Numbered from the stretch's first letter, positions 1 to 8,716 are shown. The stretch: DNA of 64,000 nucleotides from DASXRA01 sp036558905 (GCA_036558905.1 DATBER010000105.1:1-64000), one strand, 5' to 3'. Notes: generated by a model not told the origin, from the letters alone. Made by a program: numbers and translations.

Positions 1-1273
1 CGGCCTCGTCCATGACGGCGAGGTCGCCCGTGTGCATCCACCGGGCGGCGTCGACGGCCTCGGCCGTCTTGTCCGGCTGTTCCCAGTACCCGAGCATGAC
101 GCTGTAGCCGCGGGTGCACAGCTCACCCGGCGTACCCCGGGGTACGGTCACGCGGGTGCCCGGGTCGATGATCTTCACCTCGAGGTGTGGGTGCACCCGG
201 CCGACAGTGGACACGCGCACGTCGATCGAGTCGTCGGCCCGGGTCTGCGTCGAGACGGGTGAGGTCTCGGTCATGCCGTAACAGATGCCGACCTCGGTCA
301 TACCCATCCGGTCGATGACCTGCTTCATCACCTCGACCGGGCAAGGGGATCCGGCCATGATGCCGGTGCGCAGGCTGGACAGGTCGTGCGAGTCGAACGA
401 CGGGTCGGAGAGCTCCGCGATGAACATGGTCGGCACGCCGTAGAGCGACGTGCACCGCTCTTGTGCGACGGCGGCGAGCGTCGCGGCCGGGTCGAACGCC
501 GGCGCCGGGATCACCATGGCGGCCCCGTGGCTGGTGGCCGCCAGGTTGCCCATCACCATGCCGAAGCAGTGGTAGAACGGCACCGGGATCGCGATGCGAT
601 CGGCCTCGGTGTAGCCGCACAACTCCCCGACGAAGTAACCGTTGTTGAGGATGTTGTGGTGGCTGAGCGTGGCCCCCTTGGGGAACCCGGTCGTGCCGGA
701 CGTGTAGTGGATGTTGATCGGGTCGTCCGGGGTCAGCCGGGCGGCGATCTCGTCCAGCCGGGCGCGATCGCCGAACCGACCGCTGGCCAGCAGCTCGTCC
801 CACGCGGGCCGGCCGATCAGGATGACCTCTTCCAGCATTATGCAGGTCGGCTGTACTTCCGAGATCATCGCGGCGTAGTCGGACGTCTTGAACGACGGCG
901 CGGCGATCAGGGTGCGGATGCCGGCCTGCTGCAGCACGAACTGCAGCTCGTGGGTGCGGTAGGCGGGGTTGATGTTGACCAGGATGGCGCCCAGCCTGGC
1001 CGTGGCGTACTGGACGAACGTCCACTCGGCGCAGTTGGGTGCCCAGATGCCGACCCGGTCGCCCTGGCCGACGCCGAGGGCGAGCAGGCCCAGGGCGATC
1101 GCGTCGACCTCGGCGGCCAGCTCGCGATACGTCCAGCGGCGGCCGGTGGCGTGCTCGACCAGTGCGTCGCGGTCCGGGAACCGGGCCACCGTCCGGTCCA
1201 GATTCGCGCCGATCGTGTCGCCCAGCAGCGGCGCGCTCGACGTTCCCGACGCGTACGACGGTTCAGCGCTCAT
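1..1273 (-). CDS. acyl-CoA synthetase (AMP-binding), C-terminus beyond window
   Basis: Adenylate-forming enzyme that would activate a fatty or other carboxylic acid to its acyl-AMP and then acyl-CoA. I translated 424 residues from the ATG at 1273, which has a GGAGGT ribosome site just upstream; the rest lies past base 1. The P-loop YTSGTTGFPKGA sits near residues 189-200, a GMTET motif follows, and WMHTGDLAVMDE is at the edge. These are the A3, A5 and A7 signatures of the ANL superfamily, most like the FadD medium/long-chain group. The substrate cannot be inferred. It follows the metallo-hydrolase gene on the same strand by about 70 bp, so the two may be cotranscribed. Confidence 0.9.
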   Translation of the reverse strand, partial: MSAEPSYASGTSSAPLLGDTIGANLDRTVARFPDRDALVEHATGRRWTYRELAAEVDAIALGLLALGVGQGDRVGIWAPNCAEWTFVQYATARLGAILVNINPAYRTHELQFVLQQAGIRTLIAAPSFKTSDYAAMISEVQPTCIMLEEVILIGRPAWDELLASGRFGDRARLDEIAARLTPDDPINIHYTSGTTGFPKGATLSHHNILNNGYFVGELCGYTEADRIAIPVPFYHCFGMVMGNLAATSHGAAMVIPAPAFDPAATLAAVAQERCTSLYGVPTMFIAELSDPSFDSHDLSSLRTGIMAGSPCPVEVMKQVIDRMGMTEVGICYGMTETSPVSTQTRADDSIDVRVSTVGRVHPHLEVKIIDPGTRVTVPRGTPGELCTRGYSVMLGYWEQPDKTAEAVDAARWMHTGDLAVMDEA

Positions 1274-1343
1274 GACGGCCACCTCCGTCGTTCGACCGTA
1301 TGGCGGGGCCGACAGACCGCGCAAGGCAGGGCGACGACTCTGC

Positions 1344-2219
1344 TCAGAGGTCGACCGGCTTCCCGTACGCCATGGTGAACGGCGTGACGTCCGGGCACTG
1401 CTCGGCCAGCGCGGCAATGATCGGCGCGGGGTCGACGTCGGGGTCGCCGGGCAAGATCGCGTCGTGGTGGCAGAACGTCACCCGGCGCGGCCTGAGCGCG
1501 CGGACCTGCTCGACGAAGAACTGCGCGATCGAGCCCTGGTACGGCTCGCCGTCGAGGTTGGGGCGCCCGCCGGAGGCGAGGACGGCGACGTCGGGGCGCA
1601 GCCCGGCGAAGATGCCGCTCCAATAGCCGGCGCTGCCGCTGACCAGCAGGGAACCGTCCGGCGTCGTCACGTGATACGAGAGCTGCCCGCCGTCGTCCCA
1701 GGACGCGCGGGCGAGCATGTCCCGCAGCGCCGAGCCGACCGGGTCGGGCTGACCGAGGAAGAACTCGACCTGCTCGGCCCGCCGACTGCGCCGCTGCTGA
1801 AGGCTCAGGCCGAGGTCGCCGAGACAGGCCACGCCGGCGTCGTCCGAACCGTCGGCCCAGGTGCAGGAGTGCAGCGACGGCAGCACCCGGACCGAGATTC
1901 CCCCGCCGCAGTCGACGGTCTCGCCACCGGTGGCCATCAGGAGTTGCTCGTCGGGGATGCCGACGGTGCGCAGCAGGCGAATGGTTTCCGGATTGCCGAC
2001 GACGGTCGCGCCGGTGCGCCGGGCGATGACGTCCACGCCGTAGAGGTGATCGAAATGGGCGTGGCTGACGAACACGAAGTCGGCGTGATCGACCTCGGCG
2101 GTGGTCAAGCCCACGGGGGGTAGACCGGGCACTCGATCGAGGTAGCCGTCGAAGAAGAGGACGCGGTCGCCGATCGTGGCGCGGAACGTTGCCGTGCCGA
2201 ACCACTCCAGGGTGCTCAT
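1344..2219 (-). CDS. metallo-beta-lactamase-fold hydrolase
   Basis: Protein of 291 residues with the metal-binding HAHFDH motif at residues 53-58 and further acidic/His positions expected of the UlaG/L-ascorbate-6-phosphate-lactonase-like branch of the MBL fold. It is probably a cytoplasmic Zn or Mn hydrolase; the substrate is unknown. The start is supported by TACGAT six bases upstream of the ATG, a typical actinobacterial leaderless arrangement with no ribosome site. It lies upstream of the acyl-CoA synthetase on the same strand and downstream of glpD. Confidence 0.85.
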   Translation of the reverse strand: MSTLEWFGTATFRATIGDRVLFFDGYLDRVPGLPPVGLTTAEVDHADFVFVSHAHFDHLYGVDVIARRTGATVVGNPETIRLLRTVGIPDEQLLMATGGETVDCGGGISVRVLPSLHSCTWADGSDDAGVACLGDLGLSLQQRRSRRAEQVEFFLGQPDPVGSALRDMLARASWDDGGQLSYHVTTPDGSLLVSGSAGYWSGIFAGLRPDVAVLASGGRPNLDGEPYQGSIAQFFVEQVRALRPRRVTFCHHDAILPGDPDVDPAPIIAALAEQCPDVTPFTMAYGKPVDL

Positions 2220-2225
2220 TCGGCG

Positions 2226-2231
2226 ATCGTA
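2226..2231 (-). promoter_or_regulatory. -10 box, leaderless start of MBL hydrolase
   Basis: TACGAT on the minus strand, six bases before the ATG at 2219, with no Shine-Dalgarno sequence. This fits the TANNNT-N6/7-RTG pattern of leaderless mRNAs common in actinobacteria. Confidence 0.5.
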
Positions 2232-2277
2232 TGGCGGCCCGGCGCCACCGACGACCGGATTCCGCCGGTACGGCGCG

Positions 2278-3852
2278 CTATCCGTGGACGATGCGCTCGA
2301 CGGCGGGCCGGGCCCGGTCGGCGTCGTCGGCCACCAGGCCGATGCGGGTACGCCGGTGCAGGACGTCGTCCACGTCGAGGGCGCCCTCGTGGGTGACCGC
2401 GAACTCGATCTCGGCGCGCGTGACGTCCAGGCCCTCGGCGATGTTCTCCAGCGGATCGGCCACCGTGGCCGCGGCGACCACGGTCCGGGCGGCGGCGCCG
2501 TAGCGGGCGACGAGCGGGGCGGGCAGTCCGCGGATCGACGTGCTGGCCGGATGGGTCGGCGCGCCGATCAGCGGCACGTCGCGGGTCCGACAGCGACCGG
2601 CGATGAGACCGCGCAGGCGCACGGCGGCGTCGACGGCGTCCTCGGCCATCCGTCGGTACGTCGTGAGCTTGCCGCCCACCACGGTGATGACGCCGCGGGG
2701 CGACTCGACCACGGCGTGCCGTCGCGACAAGTCGGCGGTGTGGCCGGCGCCGCCGTCGATCAGTGGCCGCAGCCCCGCGTAGGCGCCGCGAACGTCGGCG
2801 CGGGTCAGCTGCCGTTCCAGGGCGGTGTTGATGGTGGCGAGCAGGAAGTCGATCTCCGGCTCGGTCGGGTGCGGCTCGTCCGGGACGGGGCCGGGCGCGT
2901 CCTCGTCGGTCAGCCCGACGTACACCCGGCCGAGCTGCTGGGGCAGCGCGAACACGAATCGGTTGATCGAGCCGTGTACCGGCACGGTCAGCGCGCCGCC
3001 CGGTTGGCCGAGCGCGGCGGCGTCGAGAACCAGGTGGGTGCCCCGGCTCGGGCGCAGGCGCATCGACGGGTCGACCTCGCCGGCCCACACGCCGGTCGCG
3101 TTGACGACCGCCTTGGCCTTGATCGTGAGCGACGAGCCGGTGAGCGTGTCGGTCAGGGTGGCGGATGTGCCGCTGACGTCGCCGGCCCGCACGCGGGTCA
3201 GCACGACCGCACCACGCTCAGCCGCGGTGCGCGCCATCGTGACGACCAGCCGGGCATCGTCGACGAGCTGGCCGTCGTGGGCGACGTAGGCGCCCTTGAG
3301 GCCGTCGGTACGCACCGCCGGGATCAGCGCTCGGGTGGCGGCGGCGTCGACCCGCCGAGCCGGCGGGAGAACGTACGCCGGCGTACGGGCGCCGATCCGC
3401 AGTGCGTCGCCAGCCAGGAACCCGGCCCGGATCAGCGCGCGATGCCGCACCCCCGGCAGCAGCGGCACGACCTGCGGCAGCGTCCGGATCAGGTGCGGGG
3501 CGGTGCGGGTCATGAGGATGTGCCGCTCGACGGCACTCTCGCGGGCGACGCCGACCCGGCCGGACGCCAGGTAGCGCAGCCCGCCGTGCACCAGCTTGGA
3601 ACTCCATCGGCTGGTGCCGAACGCCAGGTCGTGGGCCTCGACGAGGACGACGCGCAGCCCGCGGGTGGCCGCGTCCAGGGCGGTGCCGACGCCGGTGACG
3701 CCGCCCCCGATCACCAGCACATCGACATCGCCGAGTGCCTCGAGGTCGGCGGCGCGCTGCTCGGCATTGAGCGCCTCGTCCCCGATCGTGCGACGTTGGG
3801 CCGCGTCAGGAGGCCGAGGGTTGCGCGATCGGTCAGGGTAGCGAGAGGTCAT
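2278..3852 (-). CDS. glpD: glycerol-3-phosphate dehydrogenase, GlpD1 type
   Basis: FAD-dependent oxidation of sn-glycerol 3-phosphate to dihydroxyacetone phosphate at the membrane. The Rossmann motif VIGGGVTGVG is at about residues 47-56, followed by FGTSRWSSKLVHGGLRYL-type sequence and, near the C-terminus, the THEGALDVDDVLHRR segment, all typical of mycobacterial GlpD1. The family core begins at ALNAEQRAADLEAL (about residue 27). Residues 8-24 are encoded entirely by a copy of the 49 bp palindromic repeat. The ATG at 3852 overlaps the TetR stop as ATGA, which argues for this start and for translational coupling. No ATG or GTG exists between the repeat and the conserved core, so the repeat is probably translated. 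Confidence 0.92.
   Translation of the reverse strand: MTSRYPDRSRNPRPPDAAQRRTIGDEALNAEQRAADLEALGDVDVLVIGGGVTGVGTALDAATRGLRVVLVEAHDLAFGTSRWSSKLVHGGLRYLASGRVGVARESAVERHILMTRTAPHLIRTLPQVVPLLPGVRHRALIRAGFLAGDALRIGARTPAYVLPPARRVDAAATRALIPAVRTDGLKGAYVAHDGQLVDDARLVVTMARTAAERGAVVLTRVRAGDVSGTSATLTDTLTGSSLTIKAKAVVNATGVWAGEVDPSMRLRPSRGTHLVLDAAALGQPGGALTVPVHGSINRFVFALPQQLGRVYVGLTDEDAPGPVPDEPHPTEPEIDFLLATINTALERQLTRADVRGAYAGLRPLIDGGAGHTADLSRRHAVVESPRGVITVVGGKLTTYRRMAEDAVDAAVRLRGLIAGRCRTRDVPLIGAPTHPASTSIRGLPAPLVARYGAAARTVVAAATVADPLENIAEGLDVTRAEIEFAVTHEGALDVDDVLHRRTRIGLVADDADRARPAVERIVHG
3783..3831. repeat. 49 bp palindrome (family A), copy in glpD
   Basis: CGATCG-ended near-palindrome with 22 bp arms and a 5 nt loop. 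It lies in frame near the 5' end of glpD and, read on the minus strand, starts with codons CGA TCG (Arg-Ser), exactly as in the lipid-kinase copy. Confidence 0.9.
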
Positions 3853-4403
3853 GGCGCGAGGTATCCGTTCAGGGCGTTGCCCAGTTCGCGGCGCCAGGCC
3901 TTGTCCGGCAACACCGGAGCGACCATGCGGTGCGACTGCACCGTCGACTGGGTGATCAGCAGCACCATGGCCGCCAGCTCGGTCGCCCTACCCCGGCGTA
4001 TGGTGCCGGCCTTCTGGCATCGGACGATGGCCGCCCGCAGCCGCTCGAGCAGCCCGCGCTGGCTGGTGCCCAGGCGTTGCGTCGTGTACTCGGCCAGTAC
4101 CTCGGGGTCGGACAGGAGCAGCCCGCCGAGCAGCTCGTCGTCGCGGACACGCACCGCCGTGGCGACGATGTCGGCCACCAACTGCTCGCGATCGGTGCCT
4201 TCGAGCGGGAAGTCGGCCTGGATGGCCTGCACCTGCCGGGTCAGCAGCGCGGCCACGATCGCGTGCACGTCGGGCCAACGGCGGTACACCGTCGGACGGC
4301 TGACGCCGGCCCGGCGGGCGATCTCGCTCAGTTGCACCCGGCGCACGCCGCGCTGCTTGATCAGCTCGGCCGCCGCGTCCAGGATGGCGTTACTGCTTGA
4401 CAT
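3849..4403 (-). CDS. TetR-family regulator of the glpD divergon
   Basis: Protein of 184 residues with an N-terminal TetR helix-turn-helix (about residues 22-45, IARRAGVSRPTVYRRW) and a variable ligand-binding C-terminus. It forms an operon with glpD (4 bp ATGA overlap) and faces the flavoprotein gene with only 20 bp between start codons. This matches the mycobacterial order Rv2249c (glpD1), Rv2250c (TetR), Rv2251 (flavoprotein), Rv2252 (lipid kinase). It probably represses both arms from the shared promoter; the ligand may be an acyl or lipid intermediate, which is inference. Confidence 0.88.
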   Translation of the reverse strand: MSSSNAILDAAAELIKQRGVRRVQLSEIARRAGVSRPTVYRRWPDVHAIVAALLTRQVQAIQADFPLEGTDREQLVADIVATAVRVRDDELLGGLLLSDPEVLAEYTTQRLGTSQRGLLERLRAAIVRCQKAGTIRRGRATELAAMVLLITQSTVQSHRMVAPVLPDKAWRRELGNALNGYLAP

Positions 4404-4428
4404 GATGTGTAAAACTGTAACGCATGTC
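4399..4428. promoter_or_regulatory. shared 20 bp divergent promoter/operator
   Basis: The TetR start (4403) and flavoprotein start (4424) are 20 bp apart. The gap is AT-rich for this genome, carries TGTAAAAC and TGTAAC, and is flanked by inverted GACATG/CATGTC. Such a short gap requires both mRNAs to be leaderless or nearly so, with one operator controlling both. Confidence 0.45.
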
Positions 4429-6007
4429 GCTACCCGTCGCGCCTATGAGATGGGACGCCTGGGGCGATCCGGAGCGGGCCACCACCCTGTCCGACGACAT
4501 CAAGGCGCTGCTTAAGAATGCGCTGGGCGTGTCGGCCGACGACGTCGACACGCCGAGTCGCGACCAGGTGCGGCTGCGCCCGTCGACGCTGACCGAAGCC
4601 GACCGCGAGGGGCTGGCCGCCATCGTCGGCGCGGCGTACATCAGCACGGACGACGCCGACCGGCTGCCCCGGGCCGGCGGCAAGTCGACGCTGGACCTGT
4701 TGCGCCGCAAGAGCCGGTTGCCGCAGGACGCGCCGGATGCCGTGCTCGCGCCGGGCAGTGAGGACGAGATCACAGCCGTCCTGGACTTCTGCACCGAGCG
4801 GCGCATCGCTGTGGTGCCCTTCGGCGGTGGCACGAGCGTCGTCGGCGGTCTCGACCCGATCCGCGGCGAGTTCGGGGCGGTCGTCTCCCTGGACCTGGCC
4901 CGGTTCGACGAGATCAGCGTGGACGAGGTGTCCGGTGAGGCCACCGTCGGCGCCGGCCTGCCCGGACCGCGGGCCGAGCAGTCGCTGGCCGAGCGGGGCT
5001 TCGAGCTGGGCCACCACCCGCAGAGCTTCCGGTTCGCGACGATCGGCGGGTTCGCCGCCACCCGCTCGTCCGGCCAGGACTCGGCCGGCTACGGGCGCTT
5101 CGACGAGATGGTGCGCGGGCTGCGCGTCGTCACGCCGGCCGGCGTCCTGGACCTCGGTCGCGCCCCGGCGTCGGCGGCCGGCCCCGACCTGCGCGAGCTC
5201 TTCCTCGGCTCCGAGGGCACGTTCGGGGTGATCACCGCGGTGCGGGTTCGCGTGCATCCGCAGCCCGAGACGAAGGCCTACGAGGCCTGGACGTTCCCCG
5301 ACTTCGCCGCCGGCGCCGCGGCCCTGCGCAGGGTGACGCAGCTAGCCACCGGTCCGACCGTGATCCGGCTGTCCGACGAGGCCGAGACCGGCGTGAACCT
5401 CGCTCTGACGACGCAGATCGGCGCCGCTCCGGCAGCCGGCGGCTGCCTGGCCGTCACCGGCTTCGAGGGCACGCCGGCGCAGGTGGCGGCGCGGCACGAG
5501 GCGACGCGGGCCGTGCTCGCGGAGAGCGGCACATCCCTCGGGGAGGACGCCGCTCGTGCCTGGGAGAACGGCCGCTTCGACGCGCCCTACCTGCGCGACG
5601 CCCTGCTGGCCAACGGCGCCCTGTGCGAGACGCTCGAGACGGCCACGTCCTGGGCGAACCTCGATGCGCTGAAGACCGCCGTCACGTCCGCCCTGCAGAA
5701 CGCGCTCGGCCCGAGCCTCGTCATGTGCCACATCTCGCACGTCTACCCGACGGGTGCGTCGCTGTACTTCACCGTCGTGGCCGCGCTGGGCGACGAGCCG
5801 ATCACCCGGTGGCAGAACGCCAAGCGGGCGGCCGGCGATGCGATCATGGCGAGTGGCGGCACCATTACGCATCACCACGCCGTGGGCACCGACCATCGTC
5901 CCTGGATGACTCAGGAGATCGGCGAGCTGGGCGTCGAGATCCTGCGTGCCGTCAAGGCGACCGTCGATCCGGCCGGCATCCTCAACCCGGGCAAGCTGAT
6001 CCCATGA
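4424..6007 (+). CDS. FAD-linked oxidase, alkyl-DHAP-synthase-like
   Basis: Protein of 527 residues from the PCMH/VAO flavoprotein family. The FAD-binding region carries PFGGGTSVVGGL (about residues 132-143), and the C-terminus holds ITHHHAVGTDHRPW and the ending DPAGILNPGKLI shared by alkyldihydroxyacetonephosphate synthase and D-lactate/glycolate oxidase relatives. Next to glpD and a lipid kinase, a role in ether-lipid or glycerolipid metabolism is plausible; it corresponds by position to mycobacterial Rv2251. An alternative start at 4445 (MRWDAWGD) begins closer to the conserved part. Neither start has a ribosome site. The stop overlaps the kinase start as ATGA. Confidence 0.85.
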   Translation: MSLPVAPMRWDAWGDPERATTLSDDIKALLKNALGVSADDVDTPSRDQVRLRPSTLTEADREGLAAIVGAAYISTDDADRLPRAGGKSTLDLLRRKSRLPQDAPDAVLAPGSEDEITAVLDFCTERRIAVVPFGGGTSVVGGLDPIRGEFGAVVSLDLARFDEISVDEVSGEATVGAGLPGPRAEQSLAERGFELGHHPQSFRFATIGGFAATRSSGQDSAGYGRFDEMVRGLRVVTPAGVLDLGRAPASAAGPDLRELFLGSEGTFGVITAVRVRVHPQPETKAYEAWTFPDFAAGAAALRRVTQLATGPTVIRLSDEAETGVNLALTTQIGAAPAAGGCLAVTGFEGTPAQVAARHEATRAVLAESGTSLGEDAARAWENGRFDAPYLRDALLANGALCETLETATSWANLDALKTAVTSALQNALGPSLVMCHISHVYPTGASLYFTVVAALGDEPITRWQNAKRAAGDAIMASGGTITHHHAVGTDHRPWMTQEIGELGVEILRAVKATVDPAGILNPGKLIP

Positions 6008-6969
6008 CCCCTCCCGACCGATCGTGCAACCCTGGGCGTCCCCACGACGCCGAGAGTTGCACGATCGAGAAGGTGGCCGTGCTGGTCAACCCGACGGCCG
6101 GCGCGGGGCGGGGGGCCAAGGTGGCGGCCCCGGCCCTGGCCCGGCTGCGCGAGCGCGGCGTCGACGTGCGCGAACTGGTCGGCACCGACGGCCCGGACGC
6201 CGCGCGCCTGGCCACGCAAGCGGTGCGTGACGGAATCGACGCCCTGGTGGTGGTCGGCGGCGACGGGCTGATCGCGCTCGCCCTGCCGGCGCTGGTCGGC
6301 GCCGACACGCCGCTGGGCATCGTCCCGGCCGGGACCGGCAACGACCATGCGCGGGCGTACGGTCTGCCGCGCGACAATCCGAAAGACGCTGCCGACGTGA
6401 TCGCCGACGGCCACGTGCGCGCCGTCGACGTCGGGCGAATCGACGCCGCCGGTACCACGACGTACTTCGGTGCAGTCATGGCCGCCGGCTTCGACTCGCT
6501 GGTGAACGACCGGGCCAATCGGATGCGCTGGCCGCGCGGGCAGGCCCGCTACAACCTGGCCACCCTGATCGAGCTGGCCCACCTGCGCCCCTTGCCGTTC
6601 CGGCTCGTCCTGGCCGGCGGCACCGTGATCGAACAGGACCTGTTGCTGGCCGCCGTCGGCAACACCAGCAGCTACGGCGGCGGCATGCGCATCTGCCCGG
6701 ACGCCGACCCGGCCGACGGCCAGCTGGACATCACCGTCGTCCGGGCGATGCCGCGTCGGCGCGTGGTGCGGTTCTTCCCGACGATCTTCAAGGGCACCCA
6801 CGTCCAGCACGACGGCATCGACACGTACCGGACGGCGTCGGTGCACATCGAGGCGCCGGGCATCCGCGCCTACGCCGACGGCGAGTACGTGGCCCCGCTG
6901 CCCGTCGACGTCAGCCTCGTGCCGCGAGCGCTGCGGGTACTCAGCCCCGCGGCACGACGAACGCGGTGA
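6004..6969 (+). CDS. diacylglycerol/sphingosine-kinase-family lipid kinase
   Basis: ATP-dependent phosphorylation of a lipid hydroxyl, probably diacylglycerol; the positional equivalent Rv2252 is reported as a diacylglycerol kinase. Signatures are VLVNPTAGAGRG, the catalytic VVGGDG and the nucleotide-binding GIVPAGTGNDHAR, with the C-terminal beta domain ending IRAYADGEYV. Length is 321 residues. The ATG at 6004 overlaps the upstream stop (ATGA). From this start, residues 6-22 are encoded by the 49 bp repeat, in the same reading frame as in GlpD. A GTG at 6073 just after the repeat could start a protein without that extension, but its GAGAAG is too close to be a good ribosome site. Confidence 0.88.
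   Translation: MTPPDRSCNPGRPHDAESCTIEKVAVLVNPTAGAGRGAKVAAPALARLRERGVDVRELVGTDGPDAARLATQAVRDGIDALVVVGGDGLIALALPALVGADTPLGIVPAGTGNDHARAYGLPRDNPKDAADVIADGHVRAVDVGRIDAAGTTTYFGAVMAAGFDSLVNDRANRMRWPRGQARYNLATLIELAHLRPLPFRLVLAGGTVIEQDLLLAAVGNTSSYGGGMRICPDADPADGQLDITVVRAMPRRRVVRFFPTIFKGTHVQHDGIDTYRTASVHIEAPGIRAYADGEYVAPLPVDVSLVPRALRVLSPAARRTR
6019..6067. repeat. 49 bp palindrome (family A), copy in lipid kinase
   Basis: CGATCG-ended repeat at codons 6-22 of the lipid kinase. The arms pair except in the centre, where the loop region (GCGTCCCCACGACGC) has diverged from the family. Confidence 0.88.
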
Positions 6970-7393
6970 GGCGGCCCGGCGAGTTCCAGTCGGCCATCTC
7001 GAAGATCGCGGTTGCCCCGGTCGGGTACTCGCGCAGCGTCGAGTCGTAGGCGTGGGCCAGCTCGCCCATCGACGGGTTGTGGCCGACCAGCACCAGCGTC
7101 TGCACGTGGTCGGGCGTCTCGCGGATGACCGCCCGCAGGTCGTCGACCGTGTTCTCGTAGATGCGTTCGTCGAGCTCCGGCTCGGGCCCGCCGGACAGGG
7201 CGGCGTGCTGCCAGGTCTCTCGGGTGCGCAGAGAGGGCGACAGCACGACCCGATCCGGCACGACGTTCTGCTCGGCCAGCCAGCCGCCCAGTGTTGTGGC
7301 GTCGGCCACTCCGCGCTTGGCCAGCGCTCGGTCTCTGTCGGGCCCGCCCTGCTGGGCCTTCGCGTGCCGGACAAGCACCAGTCGTCGAGTCAC
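6941..7393 (-). CDS. SixA-type phosphohistidine phosphatase
   Basis: Histidine-phosphatase superfamily protein of 150 residues. LVLVRHAKA at the N-terminus contains the nucleophilic RHx motif, and LVLVGHNPSMGELA carries the second catalytic His. Size and motifs fit SixA, which removes phosphate from phospho-His domains. The start is GTG at 7393. Its 3' end overlaps the convergent lipid-kinase gene by 29 bp. The substrate here is unknown. Confidence 0.85.
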   Translation of the reverse strand: MTRRLVLVRHAKAQQGGPDRDRALAKRGVADATTLGGWLAEQNVVPDRVVLSPSLRTRETWQHAALSGGPEPELDERIYENTVDDLRAVIRETPDHVQTLVLVGHNPSMGELAHAYDSTLREYPTGATAIFEMADWNSPGRLTAFVVPRG

Positions 7394-7473
7394 CCGCCCA
7401 GGTTTTCACGCTTTGCCCCTCGACCGCACACCCCCGGCCGGGCCAGCGTGCCGTCCAGGGGCAAGGAAGCGGC

Positions 7474-7479
7474 TAGCCT
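7474..7479 (+). promoter_or_regulatory. -10 box, leaderless start of flavin oxidase
   Basis: TAGCCT seven bases before the GTG at 7487, with no ribosome site; leaderless pattern. Confidence 0.5.
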
Positions 7480-7486
7480 TGGCCGC

Positions 7487-8716
7487 GTGTCCGCAACCAA
7501 CTGGGCGCGCAATATCGCCTTCAACGCCAAGGCCTACGAGCGTCCCGGCACCGTCGACGAGGTACGCGCACTCGTCGGAGCCGCCGACCGGGTCAGGGTG
7601 ATCGGCAGCGGACACTCGTTCAACCGTCTCGCCGACACCGACGGCGTGCAGCTCAGCCTGGCCGGGCTGGCGCCGCAGCTCGACATCGACACGGCCGGCC
7701 GGCAGGTGCGCATCAGCGCCGGAATGACCTACGCCGCACTCGCCCCACGGCTGCACGCGGCCGGCCTCGCGCTGCCCAACCTCGCATCGTTGCCGCACAT
7801 CTCGGTGATCGGCGCGGTCGCGACCGGGACGCACGGCTCGGGTGATCTCAACCCCTGCCTGGCCACCTCGGTCGCGTCGATGGAGATGGTCATGCGGACC
7901 GGCGACATCGTCACGTTGTGCCGCGGCGACGAGGGCTTCAACGGCTCTGTCGTGGCGTTGGGGCGGCTGGGCGTCGTCACCGGCCTGACGCTCGACCTGG
8001 TTCCGGCGTTCGGCATCACCCAGTACGTGTACGACAGCCTGCCCGACGAGCGGCTGGACGCCGAGTTCGACGCGATCTTCGCCAGTGGCTACAGCGTCAG
8101 CGTCTTCACCGACTACTCGATCAACGGGCTGTGGTGCAAGGTGCTGGCCGATGCGCCGCCGCCCGGCCCGGCCGCGTTCGGCGGGCTGGTGGCGCTCGAT
8201 CCGCGTAACCCGGTGCCCGGCCTGCCGACCGAGAATGCCACGCCGCAACTGGGCATCCCCGGTGCGTGGTACGAGCGGTTGCCGCACTTCCGCCCGGAGT
8301 TCGCCCCGAGCAGCGGCAACGAGCTGCAGTCGGAGTACCTGCTGCCGCGTGAGAACGCGGTCGCTGCACTGCGCGCCGTGCGAGCCCTGCGCGCGCAGGT
8401 CCAGCCGGCGCTGCGGATCTCCGAGATCCGCACCGTGGCCGCTGACGACTTGTGGCTCAGCCCGGCCTATGGTCGCGACACGGCGGCCCTGCACTTCACC
8501 TGGAGGCCGGACGCCGACGCGGTGATGCTGGCGGTGGCGGCGATCGAGCAGGCGCTGGCCCCCTACGATCCTCGCCCGCACTGGGGCAAGGTGTTCAGCC
8601 AGGCTGGACACTACGAGCGGATGAAGCAGTTCGCCGGCCTGGTCGCCGGCTACGACCCGAACGGCAAGTTCGGCAACGACTTCGTCGACTCCCTAATCGC
8701 CCAGGGCGATGCCTGA
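7487..8716 (+). CDS. alditol/sugar-lactone oxidase-like flavoenzyme
   Basis: FAD enzyme of 409 residues. The VAO/PCMH domain shows VRVIGSGHSFNRLADTDG, where the His is the likely covalent FAD site, and GAVATGTHGSGD. The C-terminal D-arabinono-1,4-lactone-oxidase domain ends with RPHWGKVF. Length and motifs match alditol oxidase (AldO of Streptomyces, 418 residues) and xylitol oxidase, which oxidise polyols with O2 and release H2O2. A DyP peroxidase faces it immediately downstream. The GTG at 7487 is favoured by a TAGCCT box seven bases upstream. The last codons and TGA form one arm of a hairpin shared with the convergent gene. Confidence 0.88.
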   Translation: MSATNWARNIAFNAKAYERPGTVDEVRALVGAADRVRVIGSGHSFNRLADTDGVQLSLAGLAPQLDIDTAGRQVRISAGMTYAALAPRLHAAGLALPNLASLPHISVIGAVATGTHGSGDLNPCLATSVASMEMVMRTGDIVTLCRGDEGFNGSVVALGRLGVVTGLTLDLVPAFGITQYVYDSLPDERLDAEFDAIFASGYSVSVFTDYSINGLWCKVLADAPPPGPAAFGGLVALDPRNPVPGLPTENATPQLGIPGAWYERLPHFRPEFAPSSGNELQSEYLLPRENAVAALRAVRALRAQVQPALRISEIRTVAADDLWLSPAYGRDTAALHFTWRPDADAVMLAVAAIEQALAPYDPRPHWGKVFSQAGHYERMKQFAGLVAGYDPNGKFGNDFVDSLIAQGDA

